A DNA stretch of 64,000 bases. Origin: Thuidium tamariscinum (lineage: Eukaryota > Streptophyta > Bryopsida > Hypnales > Thuidiaceae). The DNA lies in contig OX344756.2 of the NCBI GenBank assembly GCA_947034885.2, forward strand, positions 13,326,098-13,390,097. The letters are read 5' to 3'. How positions within the stretch are numbered: position 1 is the stretch's first letter; each line of letters begins with the position of its first letter. The notes under the pieces are model-generated. The model ran no database searches, was not told the origin of the DNA, and saw only the letters and a program-made list of their open reading frames with translations. A program made the translations under genes and the position numbers. Below, piece by piece: positions 1-12,816 of the stretch.

Positions 1-2155
1 CCAAAACTCATCAGTACTAAATGACGTCCCTTTATCTTCATACATCCAATACAGGGAGGCTTGACAAACTTTGACCGCAGCAACAAAGTCACAGATATAT
101 ACATCCCTTTTCTAGGCAAAGGTTACGAGTGTGTCAATCGCTTCCAAGAGCGGGAGGAGAGCACACATCCCCAACATCAAATAAGGATCCAGAAGTAGTT
201 GCAAACAAGCCTACACACATCCACATAAAACCATTAGGAAACAATCAAGCCACAACGTTGCTCAACATCAAAGACTGGACATCCTAATAAGATCAGAGGC
301 CATGAATTCTAAAATGTCACATGAATCTTTAGAATAGAAATACAAGTAAGCTAAAGAAATGAAATGATTCATGAGAGCTAACCTCTGCTTTGTTGTTGTC
401 ATGCAGATCAGCTGTCATCTTGTAAATAAGTGTTCGATATTCTGATAGAAGACGTCGAAGGGGTTCAATCAAACTAACCCAACGAGTCTGAACGTTTCGA
501 AGCATCTTCAGTCCCTTGGTTTCAGTCAGCTCAGCCAACTGCTTGAACTCAGAAAACCTTTTTGGACTCTTACAAAAGTAACTGTAAGTAACATTGAGAA
601 GTTTCTCAATGTCTGCAAAAATACCCAAATTAGACAAGGCTTTGAAGGCAAGGTTGCAGCGGTGGGCCACGCAATGCACGCCAATGAGGAACGGGGCATG
701 TTTATCTTTCACCTATTTCGTGACACCTGATCGTACTCCTTGTAGTGTGGCAGCCCCATCTGCTCCAAAACTAATGAGTTTGCTAGCCACAGATTGGGAA
801 TCAAGCCCCCCTCCGCTAACAATTGCCCCGACAATTAACTCCGTGAGATTTTCAGCATTCGGGGTACATTCTACCCGCTGTAGTGAAATGAGTAGTGGAA
901 TGCGGATCCAATCTTGGACGATATAAGCATGGACTGATAAAACGCTACTATTATCAACAGCTGTTACTTCATCAACAGTAACAGCTACAAACCTAGCAGA
1001 TGCAATCAAGCGTCGAGTCTCTTCAAGTACTACCTTATACATGTATCCCGCCATATTCCAACCAGAGCTATCGCACCAGTGAGCAGAAGGAAGATCAAGG
1101 ACCCCAAGTAATCTATACAAACATAAACGGGACTGAAACTCTAACATAGGACGACCATCAGCAAGCAACTGGAACAAAGTGGCGAATTGAACCCTTTTTT
1201 TTCGGGTCTCCAAAGTTGTACAGTGATTTATCTGCTCCAAGACTGTTGTTGCTGGCTTCGCTGCATACAACTTCATATTCTTGCGATGTTTGCAATGCGT
1301 CGCTACGTATTGTTCTCCCGCCTTAACCTTGTACTGTGGCAAGTCTTTTTTTGCAGTCCGTTTGCCGTCATGCTTAAACAACGTATCGGACTTCGGCGCC
1401 ATCACGTACGGCTTCCGATCTATGATACTACATACTTTGCACTTCACCATGTGTAAAATTCCATCTGTTGCCATGATCCCCTCCGCCCATGGCAACTTTG
1501 TGGCCCATACAGTTTGAAACTTCCAATGCCTGTCGTAATGTGTCTGAGCCCTTGATCGTGAATTGCCCGATTTGCTTGATTTGCTATGATTGCCAGCCCC
1601 TCTCTTCGATGGTGGAGACTGGAAATCAGAATCTTCATCAGAGCCCTCTGAGTCAATTGGCACTTCAACAAACTTCGCATTGTCTGGTTCTTCAGACTCC
1701 TCGGAAACAGTTATCAGTGGTGACTTCGTGCTAAAGACAAGTGTATCGCCCGAACCTGAGGAAGAACCGGGAGTTCTTGCAGTATCGACAGACACTGATG
1801 TACTTCGGCACCTCGCACTAATCGGACCTCCGTCATAGTCGTCGCTAGGGTACTCTTCACCAGAAGCTGGCTCCGCCCCTGGAACCTCGGACATTAATCC
1901 ATCGAAAACAAGAGAAAGTGGCTGACCCACTCCCGAACCCCTGGAAGACTGAAAATATGAAGCCACAGTCTTCTTGCGCGATTCTTTCCTCCGCGACTCA
2001 ATCATCTTTCCATTCCGCTTCAACTCCCGACATGCCACTTCCATTGCCTCTTTCGTAGCCTTCTCAGACGCCCTCTTTGCCACACGAGCAATTTCAGCAG
2101 CTTCCACAGCCTTGGCGACCGCATCTTGCCCACTGTCATCATGGCGTGAGTCCAT
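1..2155 (-). pseudogene. hAT-derived zinc-finger/transposase-like gene (ZNF862-like), interrupted, 3' end beyond window
   Basis: The reading frame runs from an ATG at 2155 to a TAG at 715-713. It then continues in the same frame to a splice donor after 383. A 172-bp intron (211-382, GT-AG) follows, and the second exon (210-1) leaves the window. The N-terminus is an Ala/Glu/Lys-rich helix, then an acidic Ser-rich linker. Next comes a Cys-x2-Cys...His-x-His cluster (KCKVC ... THCKHRKN), typical of TTF/BED-type fingers of domesticated hAT proteins. The core contains VAVTVDEVTAVDN, SFGADGAATLQG and GVHCVAHRCNLAFKAL, as in ZNF862/KIAA1586-like proteins. A second in-frame TAG lies at 114-112, just before a well conserved block (DFVAAVKVCQASLYWMYED). 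Both stops sit where glutamine would fit, so each could be a single CAG to TAG change. Function is unknown; it is probably a dead domesticated or transposon copy. Confidence 0.8.
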
Positions 2156-3137
2156 CCCTGACAATTCCTCCCTCGCAAAGTCCAAGCCAAGAAACACAGA
2201 AGCACACTAACAAATACAATGAAAACACCACACGCATGATGCACACACAAAAATACACCATAAAAGAATGAAAGGAACTCATGAACTAAACAAAGAGTTC
2301 TACGTAATGTAAACTGCATGGAATTGACAAAACGTGCATGCTGTCCCAAAAGCTCCATTTCCACAATGCATAGCCAAGAACGATGAGAATTAACGAGCTG
2401 CATTGAAATTGCAAGGAGTAGGCTACAACCTGATCGTTGCGTACACCCTACGAGGTCTTTCATCCTTGGCGATATGCACGACTCCCCTCCAGCAATGAAG
2501 TGGCGAAACTGAAGAACATTGAAGAAGCAACTAGCGAATTCATCCAAACCCTACCCCACTACCTTGGCAACCTTAACTTCCTCATCAACGCCGAATCCGA
2601 GAGGGAGTGGCGAGATCAGAGCACTGTCCGGAGCAAAAAAATTTGGAGACTGTGCGGAGTGGCGAAGACGGGCAATTACTCTCCCTCCTCTGGCGCAACT
2701 GAGGAGAAGATATGGCGATGACACCCTAAAGTAACGGCTGGATTGGTGTCGACCTGGCCCCCTCTTGTCACCCTCAGCCACCAACGTGGCGAGCAGGAGG
2801 TCATTTCAACCAGAAAGTTTCCATACAAGGTTCGCCAAAGTTCCCAGGCTAGTGCAATCTGGCGCCCCAGCGCCAAAAAAAGAAACCCTGCTTGGTTGTA
2901 TTTGCCATAGGGCAATAATTCTCACCTAGCCTAGTAAATACCCAGTCTATGTCACTTGAAGAGCAACCATGGCCATGTTCTTGGCAAACATTTGTACAAC
3001 AAGTAACTAGATATACAAAGCAAAGATATCCACTTATTCAACATGAAAATATTTTTCCTGAAACTCAAGAAACTAAACCAAATAAATGTAAAATGTATCT
3101 AGAAAAGTAAGAGAAAAAATAACTTCACAAAGAATTT

Positions 3138-3530
3138 CTTAACTCTTAAACACCTGTAAGGACATTTTTTGTCCAGTGGATGACAAAGAATCCTTCTAGT
3201 AAGATAGAAGTGCAACTATTCATCCTCAAAATTTTGTTGTGAAAAGGGAAGGTCTTCTATAGTAGTTTGACTTTTAATGAGTGCTTTTGCAATTTTTGAA
3301 GGTAATGTTTCACAAGGTAAATAAAGGGATGATTTTTTTGGTCACCAATTCATCTTTTTGAGGGTTAAAAAAAGGATAATAATGAGTGTTGAACTCATCT
3401 AGAACAAATTGACTAGTAACAAAACCCTTCAAAAATTAAAAAATACTTGATACAACTATAAAAACTTTGTAACGTTGGATTGGTGACAATGGAAATCATT
3501 CTTTTTGAATTATGGTGAATTAATTATCTA
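3138..3530. repeat. Dispersed AT-rich repeat, copy 1 of 2
   Basis: This segment aligns by eye with about 50137-50400. Shared landmarks in order are TTAA(C/T)(C/T), GACAAAGAATC, AAGTGCAA(C/T)TATTCATCCT, GG(A/G)AAGG, (A/G)TCTTCTA and TTCTAATGAGT-like blocks. Both copies start at a TTAA. No right terminus is clear. It may be a decayed end of the TTAA-bounded transposons found elsewhere in the window, but that is inference. Confidence 0.5.
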
Positions 3531-4695
3531 CTTTTAAAAAAACCCAAAAGTACTTGTTGGAAAGACCTCTTCTTATTGTAAAAAATTTCAAGGATGAACA
3601 ATTGGAGTTCTCTTTTACATTAGATTCTCTCTCATCCATTAGGCCTAGCTTCCATGTGAGCTGGGCCGGTAGCAAAAGAGCTAGCAGACAAGAAGCTCCC
3701 ACCGAATGTGTTGCCTGACTTGGTGAGCAGAGAAGGAGGGTTTGAAGTTTCACTGATATCGGTGGACAAGCCCATTGGTGAAGCTTGATTGAACTTCAAG
3801 GGAATTGTTCTGTGTGCTTTTCTTACTCAACATCTCCCCACCCACCGGGTCCACATAGAAGTGTCATCACCCACTTCTCACTGTAGCTGTAGCTCTCCCT
3901 GGCAAGTTCTACTGGCCCGGTTCACATGGAAGCTGGCCCTTAGTCTCTGTGTTCACAGCAGTGTTACTAAATCCTGCAGTCAGGATACCGGGACTATTTC
4001 ATAAAAGCTGCTCAAACAGAATCGGATGAAATTCTGCAACTCTCCGGAGTACTCAGAACTCCAAAGGAGTGAAAGGACCTGAGTCATCCCCGAATGTCAT
4101 CTTGAAATTCATCCCCGAAAAGCATCCAATGACCGAAATCCGGCGGCACGAGCGTTTCATGGTTACCGTAAATTTTGCAAATCTTTCCGAGCTCGCTCTG
4201 TCAGTCCCACTCAAGTTCCAATTTGAGACTACGATAGAAGAATGAGGGCGAGACCATCCGATTTCAGTACTGATTGAAAATAAAGCAGTTGCAACAATTG
4301 CAAACTCAGGATTGAACGGAGTTCTTGCACATGTCCCTGATCTTTTCTCACTGTAAGTTTCGGATATATATAAAAGTTGCACCTGCAACTGTGTAGCTCC
4401 GATTTTAGCTATGGACTTCGCAGCTTGAGATTCCTTTTTTTTCAATCTATATTTACAACGAGATTGGGTCAACGGCAGTGAAACTCGAGATTCCGCGTTC
4501 ACTTGTTCGATATTAATTTTGCTTGAGGATTCGCACATCAAGACACGCAACATGCTGTTTCCAGTTCACGTTTCTTGATAAATGTATCGGGTCTAATTCC
4601 AGTGTGCAGATATTGTTTTGCAACTTCAGCAATTCTTGAATGTTTCTGCAAATTCTTAGTAGGAAACTTATTTTCGAAAGGGGGTTGCCCACATG

Positions 4696-5025
4696 TTGTC
4701 GGCGCGCTCGTTATTGATCTTGCTGATCTTTCCATGAAGTAGGAAGGTCTGAGGTACTCGCCTTTTCTTGGCGTCGGAAATCAAGGTGCATGCTGCGGCA
4801 ACAGAGAATGTCCGATTGGAATCAGAGAGCATCACCATAGCTTTGAAAGTGCGTTACGCATTGTCAGCGCACTCGTGAATGATCGGGACTGAACTTTTTC
4901 TTAAAGTAGCTAGGTAGGTCTGAGGTAATTTTTTTTTCTTGGCTTCGGAAATTGAGGTGCATACTGTGGAAACAGAGGATGGTTGTCTGATTAGATTCAG
5001 AGATCATCACCACGTACAGCCGATC
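4696..5025. repeat. Tandem duplication (about 165-bp unit) in the beta-xylosidase 1 promoter
   Basis: Unit 1 is 4696-4860 and unit 2 starts at 4861. Matching landmarks are TTGTC(G/A)GCGC(G/A)CTCGT, AGGTCTGAGGTA, TTCTTGGC(G/T)TCGGAAAT, AAGGTGCAT/GAGGTGCAT, AACAGAG(A/G)ATG and CAGAGA(G/T)CATCACCA. The second copy ends about 45 bp before the ATG at 5070, so the duplication probably covers core promoter and 5' leader sequence. Confidence 0.75.
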
Positions 5026-5069
5026 GAGTCTTAAGAGCAATTGGAATTGGAATCGTACAAAACTCAACC

Positions 5070-8000
5070 ATGAAGACGACGGAGACGGTGATTCTCGTAT
5101 GCACACTGTTAGCCGTGATGCTGCTGGCGACGCAATTCGAGCCCCCGAGGCTAGCAGTGTACAAGCTCGAGTACGCATGCGACGGCGTGTGGTTCCCGTT
5201 CTGCAACACGAGCATGAGCGACGAGGATCGTATCACGGACCTGATTTCGCGGCTGACGATTTCCGAGAAGGTGGCGCAGTTGGTCAACACGGCGCCTAAT
5301 GTGTCCCGCCTGGGTCTTCCGGCGTACCAGTGGTGGGGGGAGGGGCTCCATGGCGTGGCAGTCAGCCCGTCGGTGCACTTCGGTGGGAATGTTCCCGCTG
5401 CTACCAGCTTCCCGCTGCCCATCTTGACCTCCGCATCGTTCAACCGCTCCTTGTGGAACAAAATTGCGCAGGTACAAAACTGTGTCCGTCGCGTTTCTCT
5501 CTTCGAATGCACTTCGGCAATTAGGGTTTGGATCTTGATGTGTTATTGATGCGTTTTTGCTCTTTTGAGTGGTTCATTCGGGCTTTCTTAAGTTCAAATT
5601 TTAATGCAGTTTCACCAACTCTGAAATGATTTTCACAGATTCTTGCATGATGTAAAATTTGACCCTGTCTGACCCTATTATACTTTGCGCATTATGATCG
5701 AAAATACTGGTCATTTAGAATCCGTAAAATCTCGGTCCATATTACGAAAAAATTTGCCCTTGATTGATTTACTAATTTTGCAAATTCTGATCAATCAAAC
5801 TGATCATTTCAAAACCAAGAAGTCTTAGTTAATTGTTGCATTTGATTATTTTCTGACAGCGAAGGTGATTGCAGGTGACGTCTACTGAGGCACGGGCAAT
5901 GTACAATCAGGGCAGATCTGGTCTGACGTACTGGTCTCCGAACATTAACATCGCGCGAGATCCTCGATGGGGACGGACGCAAGAAACCGTTGGGGAAGAT
6001 CCAAAGCTCGCCAGTGTGTACGCTGCGTCCTTCGTCAGAGGGCTGCAAGAGGAGGAGTATGATCGCAACGAAGATGCTCAAAGTCCCAAAAGGCTCAAAA
6101 TCTCCGCTTGCTGCAAGCATTTCACTGCTCATGACCTTGATCGATGGAAACACTACGACCGCGACCATTTTGACGCGCAGGTGTGGGAATCCTTTTAATA
6201 GCCAAATTTTTTTTATGCTAGAGCTATTTTCATCGTTCATTTGCATTGCAAAATATTATGCTATTTACATGGCTCAATTGCAGTACATAGTGTTATGCAG
6301 ATTCATTTATGCAAGTGCTAATTTCTTGCAGTACTTAAGGGAGAGGATAATGTTGTCATTTTTTGCATTTTAACCAGTACAAAGGAGTGTGCATTCATTG
6401 GAGATCAATACAGAATTGTACAGTAATTACTTCGTTTTCAAGAGCCAAACTCTCCTCAGATCAGTTTTTTTTATCGGCATGTATGAACTTGTGTGATCAT
6501 CCAAAGTAGGAGGTTCGGAAGAACAATGTGCGTGTCAGTAGACAACCCTATTTCCATTCAATAATCAGTGTTTACAGACATTTACTTATGTTGTGCTTAC
6601 ACCCCGTGCTTATGCCTCTTGCAAAAAAAGCCAAGTGTAAGAATAGAAGGGAACTAGGGTGTAGGTGACGGGTTCAAGTCTCTAACAGCCTCTACCTCCG
6701 TTTCATTTGTTTCAAAAATAAATAAATAAATAAAAATAACAGCGTCTACCTCCATTTCATTTGTTTCAAAAATAAATAAATAAATAAATAAAAATAACAG
6801 CGTCTTCCTCATTAAATAGTGCTCTTTAGACTCTGACTGATTTTCCACTTTTTCTGACAGGTGACACAGCAAGACTTGGAAGATACATACAATCTGCCAT
6901 TTAAGAGCTGTGTAAAGGAAGGCGAGGCAAGCAGTCTCATGTGCTCATACAACCGCTTGAATGGGATACCTATGTGTGCAAACTATGAGCTCCTCACCTT
7001 GACAGTACGCAATCAATGGGGTTTCGATGGGTATGTGAGATTCTTCAACTATTTTTATCCTTGACTGCATGACTGTGTTCACGTGTCCTTCACTTAAAAG
7101 AGCAGGTGAAGACATAGCAAGTGTGAGAACAATTTTTTTTTTTTGCACAAATGAGACGTGTGAGACCAATTCTGATTGTAAACTTGGGTTGTGCTTCTTT
7201 GCAGATATATTGTGTCAGATTGTGATGCTGTGGCTCTTATCCATGACTACGTTCACTTTGCTCCATCTCTTGAAGATGCTGTTTCGGATGTAATGCTAGC
7301 TGGTACTGATCTTCCTCCATTCTCCACTTCATTTTCTGCCCGATGTCAATTTGCAGGGTTTCAAGTAAATTTTGTTTCAATAAGTTTTGGACTACATTAC
7401 ATGAAGAACCTTCCTCGTGATAGTTATGGTGACAGAGGGTTCATCATGGTTACCTCGATCATGGTCACAACAATCTTGTGGAGCCTCTGTATGATCACTG
7501 TAATCACACTGAACGTATACGTAATTCATAGGGAAGGTTTTCTTTTTGGTGTTTAAAAATTCTTGAAACATTCTAGTTTTTCTAAAAACTTGTTGAATGC
7601 TCTATCCTAGAACTCCTTGAAAGCTCTCTCTAGTCACTTATTTAACGCAAAAATATGCAATATTGGCATTTACTGGTGATGTGAATTCGAAATAATGCAT
7701 CTTTAGAACTGAATGCAGATAGTCATAAGGACTTATGTTTGTTGAGTTCTTCTCAGGGATGGATCTGAATTGTGGAACCACAACGCTCTTGCACGGTTTG
7801 AGTGCTCTCAGAAAGAAACTGATTTGGGAAGGGCTGATAGATACTCATCTCCGCAACCTCTTCAGAGTCCGCATGCGGCTGGGCATGTTTGATGGAAATC
7901 CAAAGAGATTACCTCATGGGATGCTTGGACCAGAAGCCGTCTGCACAGAAGAGCATCAACATCTTGCGCTAGAAGCGGCTAGACAAAGCCTAGTTCTACT

Positions 8001-10967
8001 CAAGAACGACAACAATGCTCTCCCTTGGAAAAAGACCCGTGGGCTACAGCTTGCTGTTATTGGTCCTCATGCTAATGCCACACGTGAAATGCTCGGAAAT
8101 TACGAAGGTATGCATATTAATGCCTCAAACGCCCGATTTCTTGTGAGGAAGAGCTGAGTGAGAAGAGGACCGGATTGGTTTTCAATCCCTAATACACCAA
8201 GACAAATTTCTTCAATCAGTTTCACTTATGAGAACTAATTTGATTCAATTTTGACCGTCAAATGCCATGTTCGACCCCATCTGATTTAATTATTGATTTT
8301 CACAATAATTGATCTATGAAGTTTATTGATTAGAGCCATGAATCTTTGGTTAATCTGTCATCTAAGTACCTTAAGTTTGTCCCTGGTGCCTCCGCAGGCT
8401 ACCCATGCGAGTATGTTACGCCTTTACAAGGGCTGTCCAAAGTGCTTTTAAATCGTGCACCGAATATTGTGTATCAGCGAGGGTGTCACGATGCCGCATG
8501 TGAGAGCACTCGCCTCATCGTAGCAGCTGGAAGAGCTGCGGCCGAGGCAGATGCGGTCGTCCTCGTGGTTGGGTTGAGTCAAGCGCAGGAAAAGGAGGGG
8601 CACGACCGCATCAGTTTGTTGCTGCCAGGCCATCAACGGGCGCTGGTCTCAATGGTGGTGGAGGCCGCCACTGGTCGCCCTGTAGTGCTGGTGATTCTCT
8701 CCGGAGGGCCGGTGGATGTTTCCTTTGCTGACGAGGACCCTCGCATTCAAAGCATTATCTGGGCTGGGTATCCGGGCCAGGCTGGTGGTCAGGCTATTGC
8801 AGATGTCATCTTTGGGCTTGTCAATCCAGGTCTCTGTGAATTCTAACCCTAACCCTAATGTAGACTGCGCAGATCATATTGATGCAGCTAAAAGTTGTAT
8901 ATTGCGTGGTGCTTACAGTCTCTTATCTAAGACCATACAAGGGTTCGAAAATGTAGAAAGTTCTAATGCCTATTGAAAATGAGACATTTGTTGATTTGCA
9001 ATAGTGTTATGTGTGAGCCCATTATTCTAAAGAATGTACTTCATATTTCTTTTCGAATTGTGGCATGTAGTTATAAGAATAATAGCATTTTAAATTATAT
9101 TGACAATTAGAATTTGAAATTTTCAAATCTGTGAGGAGTGCACTGAAGTTAATAGAGATATGAAATTATGTACACATTTCTATTTGGGGTAGAGACGCTT
9201 GTGAGTTACTGTTTGTTTGATGTTTTGATTTTCAACAGGGGGTCGTTTATCACAATCATGGTACTACGAAAACTACACCAATGTTGACATGTCCAACATG
9301 AATATGCGACCCAATGCGACCACGGGTTATCTTGGACGAACATACCGGTTTTTCACCAGCACACCCATCTGGGAGTTTGGTCATGGTCTGAGCTACTCCA
9401 ATTTCTCGTATACTCTAATTGCAGCACCTCTGTCAATCGTGGCTCCCCACTTGCGACACCAGCTTTGCAGTTCCGACCGCGCAATTATGAAGTCCAATCT
9501 GAACTGTCTTGACAAAGAAAAAGGTACCAGACGGTTGAAAACATCTTTGAACGTCATTTTCGTTAAATTGGGGATATTCCAAAAAACCCAAATTGTGACA
9601 TATAACTTCACAGAGGTCTAATTTCAGGCCACAAACTAGGTCCGGTATATTTTGGTTTCAGGTTCCGCGGCCAAAGTGATGGAATATCGCCAATTTATCG
9701 AATTTGACGTAACATAATTATCCTTCTTTACTAGGCTTGAAATCCCTCTTGCTGAGCTGGTGCTAAATACGCTTTTCAAAAGGAACCGCACTCAGTTGTA
9801 TTGATTTGTAATGTTGTGATATCTTTCAGAATTTCTTCCTTGTTGTGCTAGTTCGAATGTTCAGTGATTTTTTTAATATTTTCTTCCAGGGGCGTGCAAG
9901 GACGCAAGTTTCCGTGTGAGAGTGTCGGTGCGAAACAATGGCCCGTTCCGAGGTGGCCATGCCGTGCTTCTATTCTCAAAGCCTCCCGCGAGTGGCGTGG
10001 ATGGGACCCCATTAAAACAGCTGGTGAGCTTTGAGCGTGTGCAGCACCTGGAGCCTGGAGCTCAGCTGGAAATCGTGTTCACAGTGAACCCATGCAAGGA
10101 TTTAGGAACAGTTGGAGTCGATGGAATTCGGACTGTGGGTCTGGGCGAGCATACACTCACGGTTGAAGCGGAACGCCACGTGTTGACTGTTGTAAGTGTG
10201 ATTGTTAATTAATACCTTCTTGTTAGACTTCATTGTACTGTACATTTTGCGTCAGTTTAGGTGTTTTCAACCTATTCGTCGGAGTGTGCTTTCGCTGGCA
10301 AATCAATATAGAACTTGTACTTGAGGTTTCTCTTTGGGTAACAGAGCTTAACTCTCTCAAAAGCGATCAAAGTTTTATCACTATAAACGAGACTATAAAT
10401 GAATTACGAAATATGCAATCACTCTAGTTGTGAATTAGACATATCATCAGACACTTGGTATGGGCGTAGAGATTAGTATTGGACTTGTTATTTTCATAAA
10501 CTGTGGTTATGACGCTATGACACTCGGCGCGTTGCAGGAAAAGTGGATTTTGAGGCATGGCGAATCGTAGCCTGAGCTGGAAGTTTTTTTTTGAAACACT
10601 GAGCATGACCCATCCTCACTTTCAATTCGACATGATCCTCTTTGATTTCGTCGTCGTGGAGGGGGGAACTCTTTGATTTCGCCATTGAGGCCGGGACGCG
10701 TACATTAGTAAGTTCAACGATCAGGAATAGCTAGCATTGGATGTTTGAAGAGGCAGGAACCGCTTACTTAGTTTTCTCAGTCTCACCTTGCAAGGTCCAG
10801 TGTTTCTGCTTACTGACTTGGAAGCAACGTTCTGTAGTATTCCAGAGCACGTCCTGGTGGTGTAAAGTACAGCGGGTCGTTTCTAATTATTTGTATTTGT
10901 GTGTTTACAGGTGCACAGGAGGATCGATATAACGTCCGGAGAATGTGGTTCTAGCTTTCTAAACTGA
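5070..10967 (+). CDS. BXL: GH3 beta-D-xylosidase / alpha-L-arabinofuranosidase (BXL-like), gene 1
   Basis: This is probably an apoplastic enzyme releasing xylose or arabinose from wall xylan and arabinan. Exons: 5070-5471, 5875-6180, 6861-7030, 7205-7302, 7757-8107, 8398-8829, 9239-9523, 9890-10191, 10911-10967. All introns are GT-AG and the frame closes at 800 residues. The N-terminal 20 or so residues are a hydrophobic signal peptide. The GH3 N-domain follows: [39 protein letters not shown], and [10 protein letters not shown] with nucleophile Asp298. The C-domain carries [15 protein letters not shown] and [12 protein letters not shown] with LLLPG. A fibronectin-III-like end follows ([19 protein letters not shown]). 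Reading through the last donor instead gives a stop at 10210-10212 and 788 residues, so the C-terminus is uncertain. The intron lengths and 170-nt and 98-nt exons match the paralogue at 15746-20298. Substrate preference cannot be read from sequence. Confidence 0.93.
6680..6805. repeat. Tandem repeat with (AATA)n tails inside beta-xylosidase 1 intron 2
   Basis: The block CTACCTCC(G/A)TTTCATTTG followed by TTTCAAAAATAAATAAATAAAT occurs twice, at about 6691 and 6747. The AATA tails differ in length, and a third partial CAGCGTCT start follows. Just upstream (6669) is GGGTTCAAGTCTC, which resembles a tRNA B box, so the block could be the tail of a SINE. I could not find a convincing A box. Confidence 0.6.
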
Positions 10968-12795
10968 ATCAGTAGGGGTCTTAAGGGGATCTATACTAAT
11001 TAATCAACATTTCACACTATGTAAATATCTACCTTTGTTGTACATGAATAGTTATTGAAGTGTGGGGGCTTGTACATCATGTTTCAAACATCTATAGTTT
11101 TCTGTGATGAGTCCCTTTCATTTAATTTTGGTCCCCTTAAAAACCCCATGCAATGTAAATATCTTTTTAAATTGTTTTGCATAAGTGTATGCAAGAGCCT
11201 CAACCGGGGCCTCAACCTGGCATGTTGTTGAAGTTGGTGGTTTAGATGCACCTAAAATCATCAATGTGGTGGCACTTATCAAGGCACTCAAAAGTTGGAT
11301 GAAGTTACACAAAGAGGGATTATGGCTCCCTAGAAGTAGTGGACAATGTTGTTGAATTGACGTAGATATACAAAAAACCAACACAAAACCTACAACAAAC
11401 TCAATGTACTACCATCATACATTTAAGACCCCTCAATTAATTTGATTGTGATACATACTATATAGTATTTATAGATTTGTGTGACAATTTTGACACTAGA
11501 ATCTTGTCAATTTTGTTAAATTGATCATTTGTGTAATCATACTAGTCATACGGTGATTAGTTTTTTGTACATTGATTAGATACTAGTAGTTTTGTTTATG
11601 CTCTGATATGCATCCCAATGGACAAAAATCACAACATCAATGCATTACAAAGAATGTTATGATATTCACTTAGATTTTTTTAATATTGCCTTCTCTATTA
11701 TCAAATCGTCTAGTCTTCTCATCAAGTCCTTGAGCATGTATTAACCTCAGTTAACTCACTCCATATCCTAACTATCATACTTTGCAAACAAGTAACTCCA
11801 CAATGAGAGGTTGGATTTATCAAATTTAGACCTAAAATGTAATGCAAAATTGGTATTCAGCTACATGCGTGTTGCATATTTGTTATGTGGAAGTTGCAAT
11901 TTGTGTGACTTAACCGGTTACATGAAGCCAACAATGGAAAGGTTCTAAGTCAAAATGATTTTTGTCAACTCAATTTATTCTTTTCACAACATGTTTTATT
12001 AATTCATAGGTGACCTTCTTGTCAACTTATTGATGTTTTCCTCACATGAATTGTCGAGGCAAGTAGAATTATCCTAATAGACATCCATAGTTTTCCATCT
12101 TTGTAAGTATATGTGTTTGAAAATCTAGTGAAAGATTTCAAACCTCACTAAGTAGAGCCACTCCTATGAATGCAAATCTTCAATCAATCAATCATTAAAA
12201 ACAACCAATAAGAAACATAGGGTTAGATGAAATCTGAGTGGCTTTCTATTTCATCTTCTATTTTCTTTCTCCTTTAAAAAATTGATAATTCAATGGAGTG
12301 AATCTCATCTTACAAGAGACGTTGTCTTCTTTATGTGCACATGCGACAAAATGGTGTATAGGAGTTGTGTTAATAATAGGCATTGGAGGTATGGTTCACA
12401 GGTGACTAGAATCTGCAAGAGTTGTAATCGGCCATGAAAATCGGCAAGCCTTCACGAATCCAACGCCAGGGCAGTCTCTGCTCTGAGCTGCAAACCCTCG
12501 TTTAGATGAGCTGGTTAGGGTCGTAATTAGGCGTACCAACTTCCTGCACCCGAGCTTCAAACTCTCTGCCTGCGCAATTCGAGACACAGATATACGATGG
12601 GTCTCCCATTAGGCCTCAAGTAAAGCTGGTAATTGGGCGTACCGACCTTAATCCAGAAGACCTAAATTCTGAAGCCATGGTTGCTGTAGGTTAGCCATTG
12701 AGCTAGTAGCATAGCAGGACCTGCTGCAATGCTCATAACTTTCTGCACTTGAGCTTCAATCTCTCTGCCTTCGCAACTCGAGACACAGATTGACG
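10968..12795. other. Intergenic region, beta-xylosidase 1 to alpha/beta hydrolase
   Basis: AT-rich sequence with no supportable gene. The proximal part probably contains the 3' untranslated region of beta-xylosidase 1. The distal 260 bp contain a duplicated copy of the hydrolase 5' end (see 12538-12816). Confidence 0.5.
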
Positions 12796-12816
12796 ATGGT
12801 TCTTCCATTGGGTTTC
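12538..12816 (+). repeat. Duplicated 5' leader and start codon of the alpha/beta hydrolase
   Basis: Two copies lie exactly 200 bp apart (12538-12616 and 12738-12816). Both contain CTGCAC(C/T)(C/T)GAGCTTCAA, CTCTCTGCCT, TCGAGACACAGAT and an ATG (12596 and 12796) followed by a related MxLPLG reading. In the upstream copy the frame stops after 8 codons (TAA at 12620-12622). The true gene therefore starts at 12796. If transcription begins upstream, the first copy is a short upstream ORF. Confidence 0.8.

Larger units (their letters stand above)
2156..5069. other. Intergenic region between the hAT-like pseudogene and beta-xylosidase 1
   Basis: I see no convincing coding region. Open frames here (for example 4053-4553 on the minus strand) show no recognisable domain, and they overlap sequence that looks like promoter or decayed repeat. 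The stretch holds a dispersed repeat (about 3138-3530) and a tandem duplication immediately upstream of the beta-xylosidase start. A TATA-like run (atatatataaa) lies near 4368, about 700 bp before the start codon; I cannot say whether it is used. Confidence 0.5.

Noticed and set aside
4053-4553. 166-codon open frame on the minus strand
   Set aside because: No recognisable domain, low-complexity translation and no splice or promoter context.
8846-8863. Telomere-like CTAACCCTAACCCTAA in a beta-xylosidase 1 intron
   Set aside because: Fewer than three repeats; too short to call an interstitial telomere.
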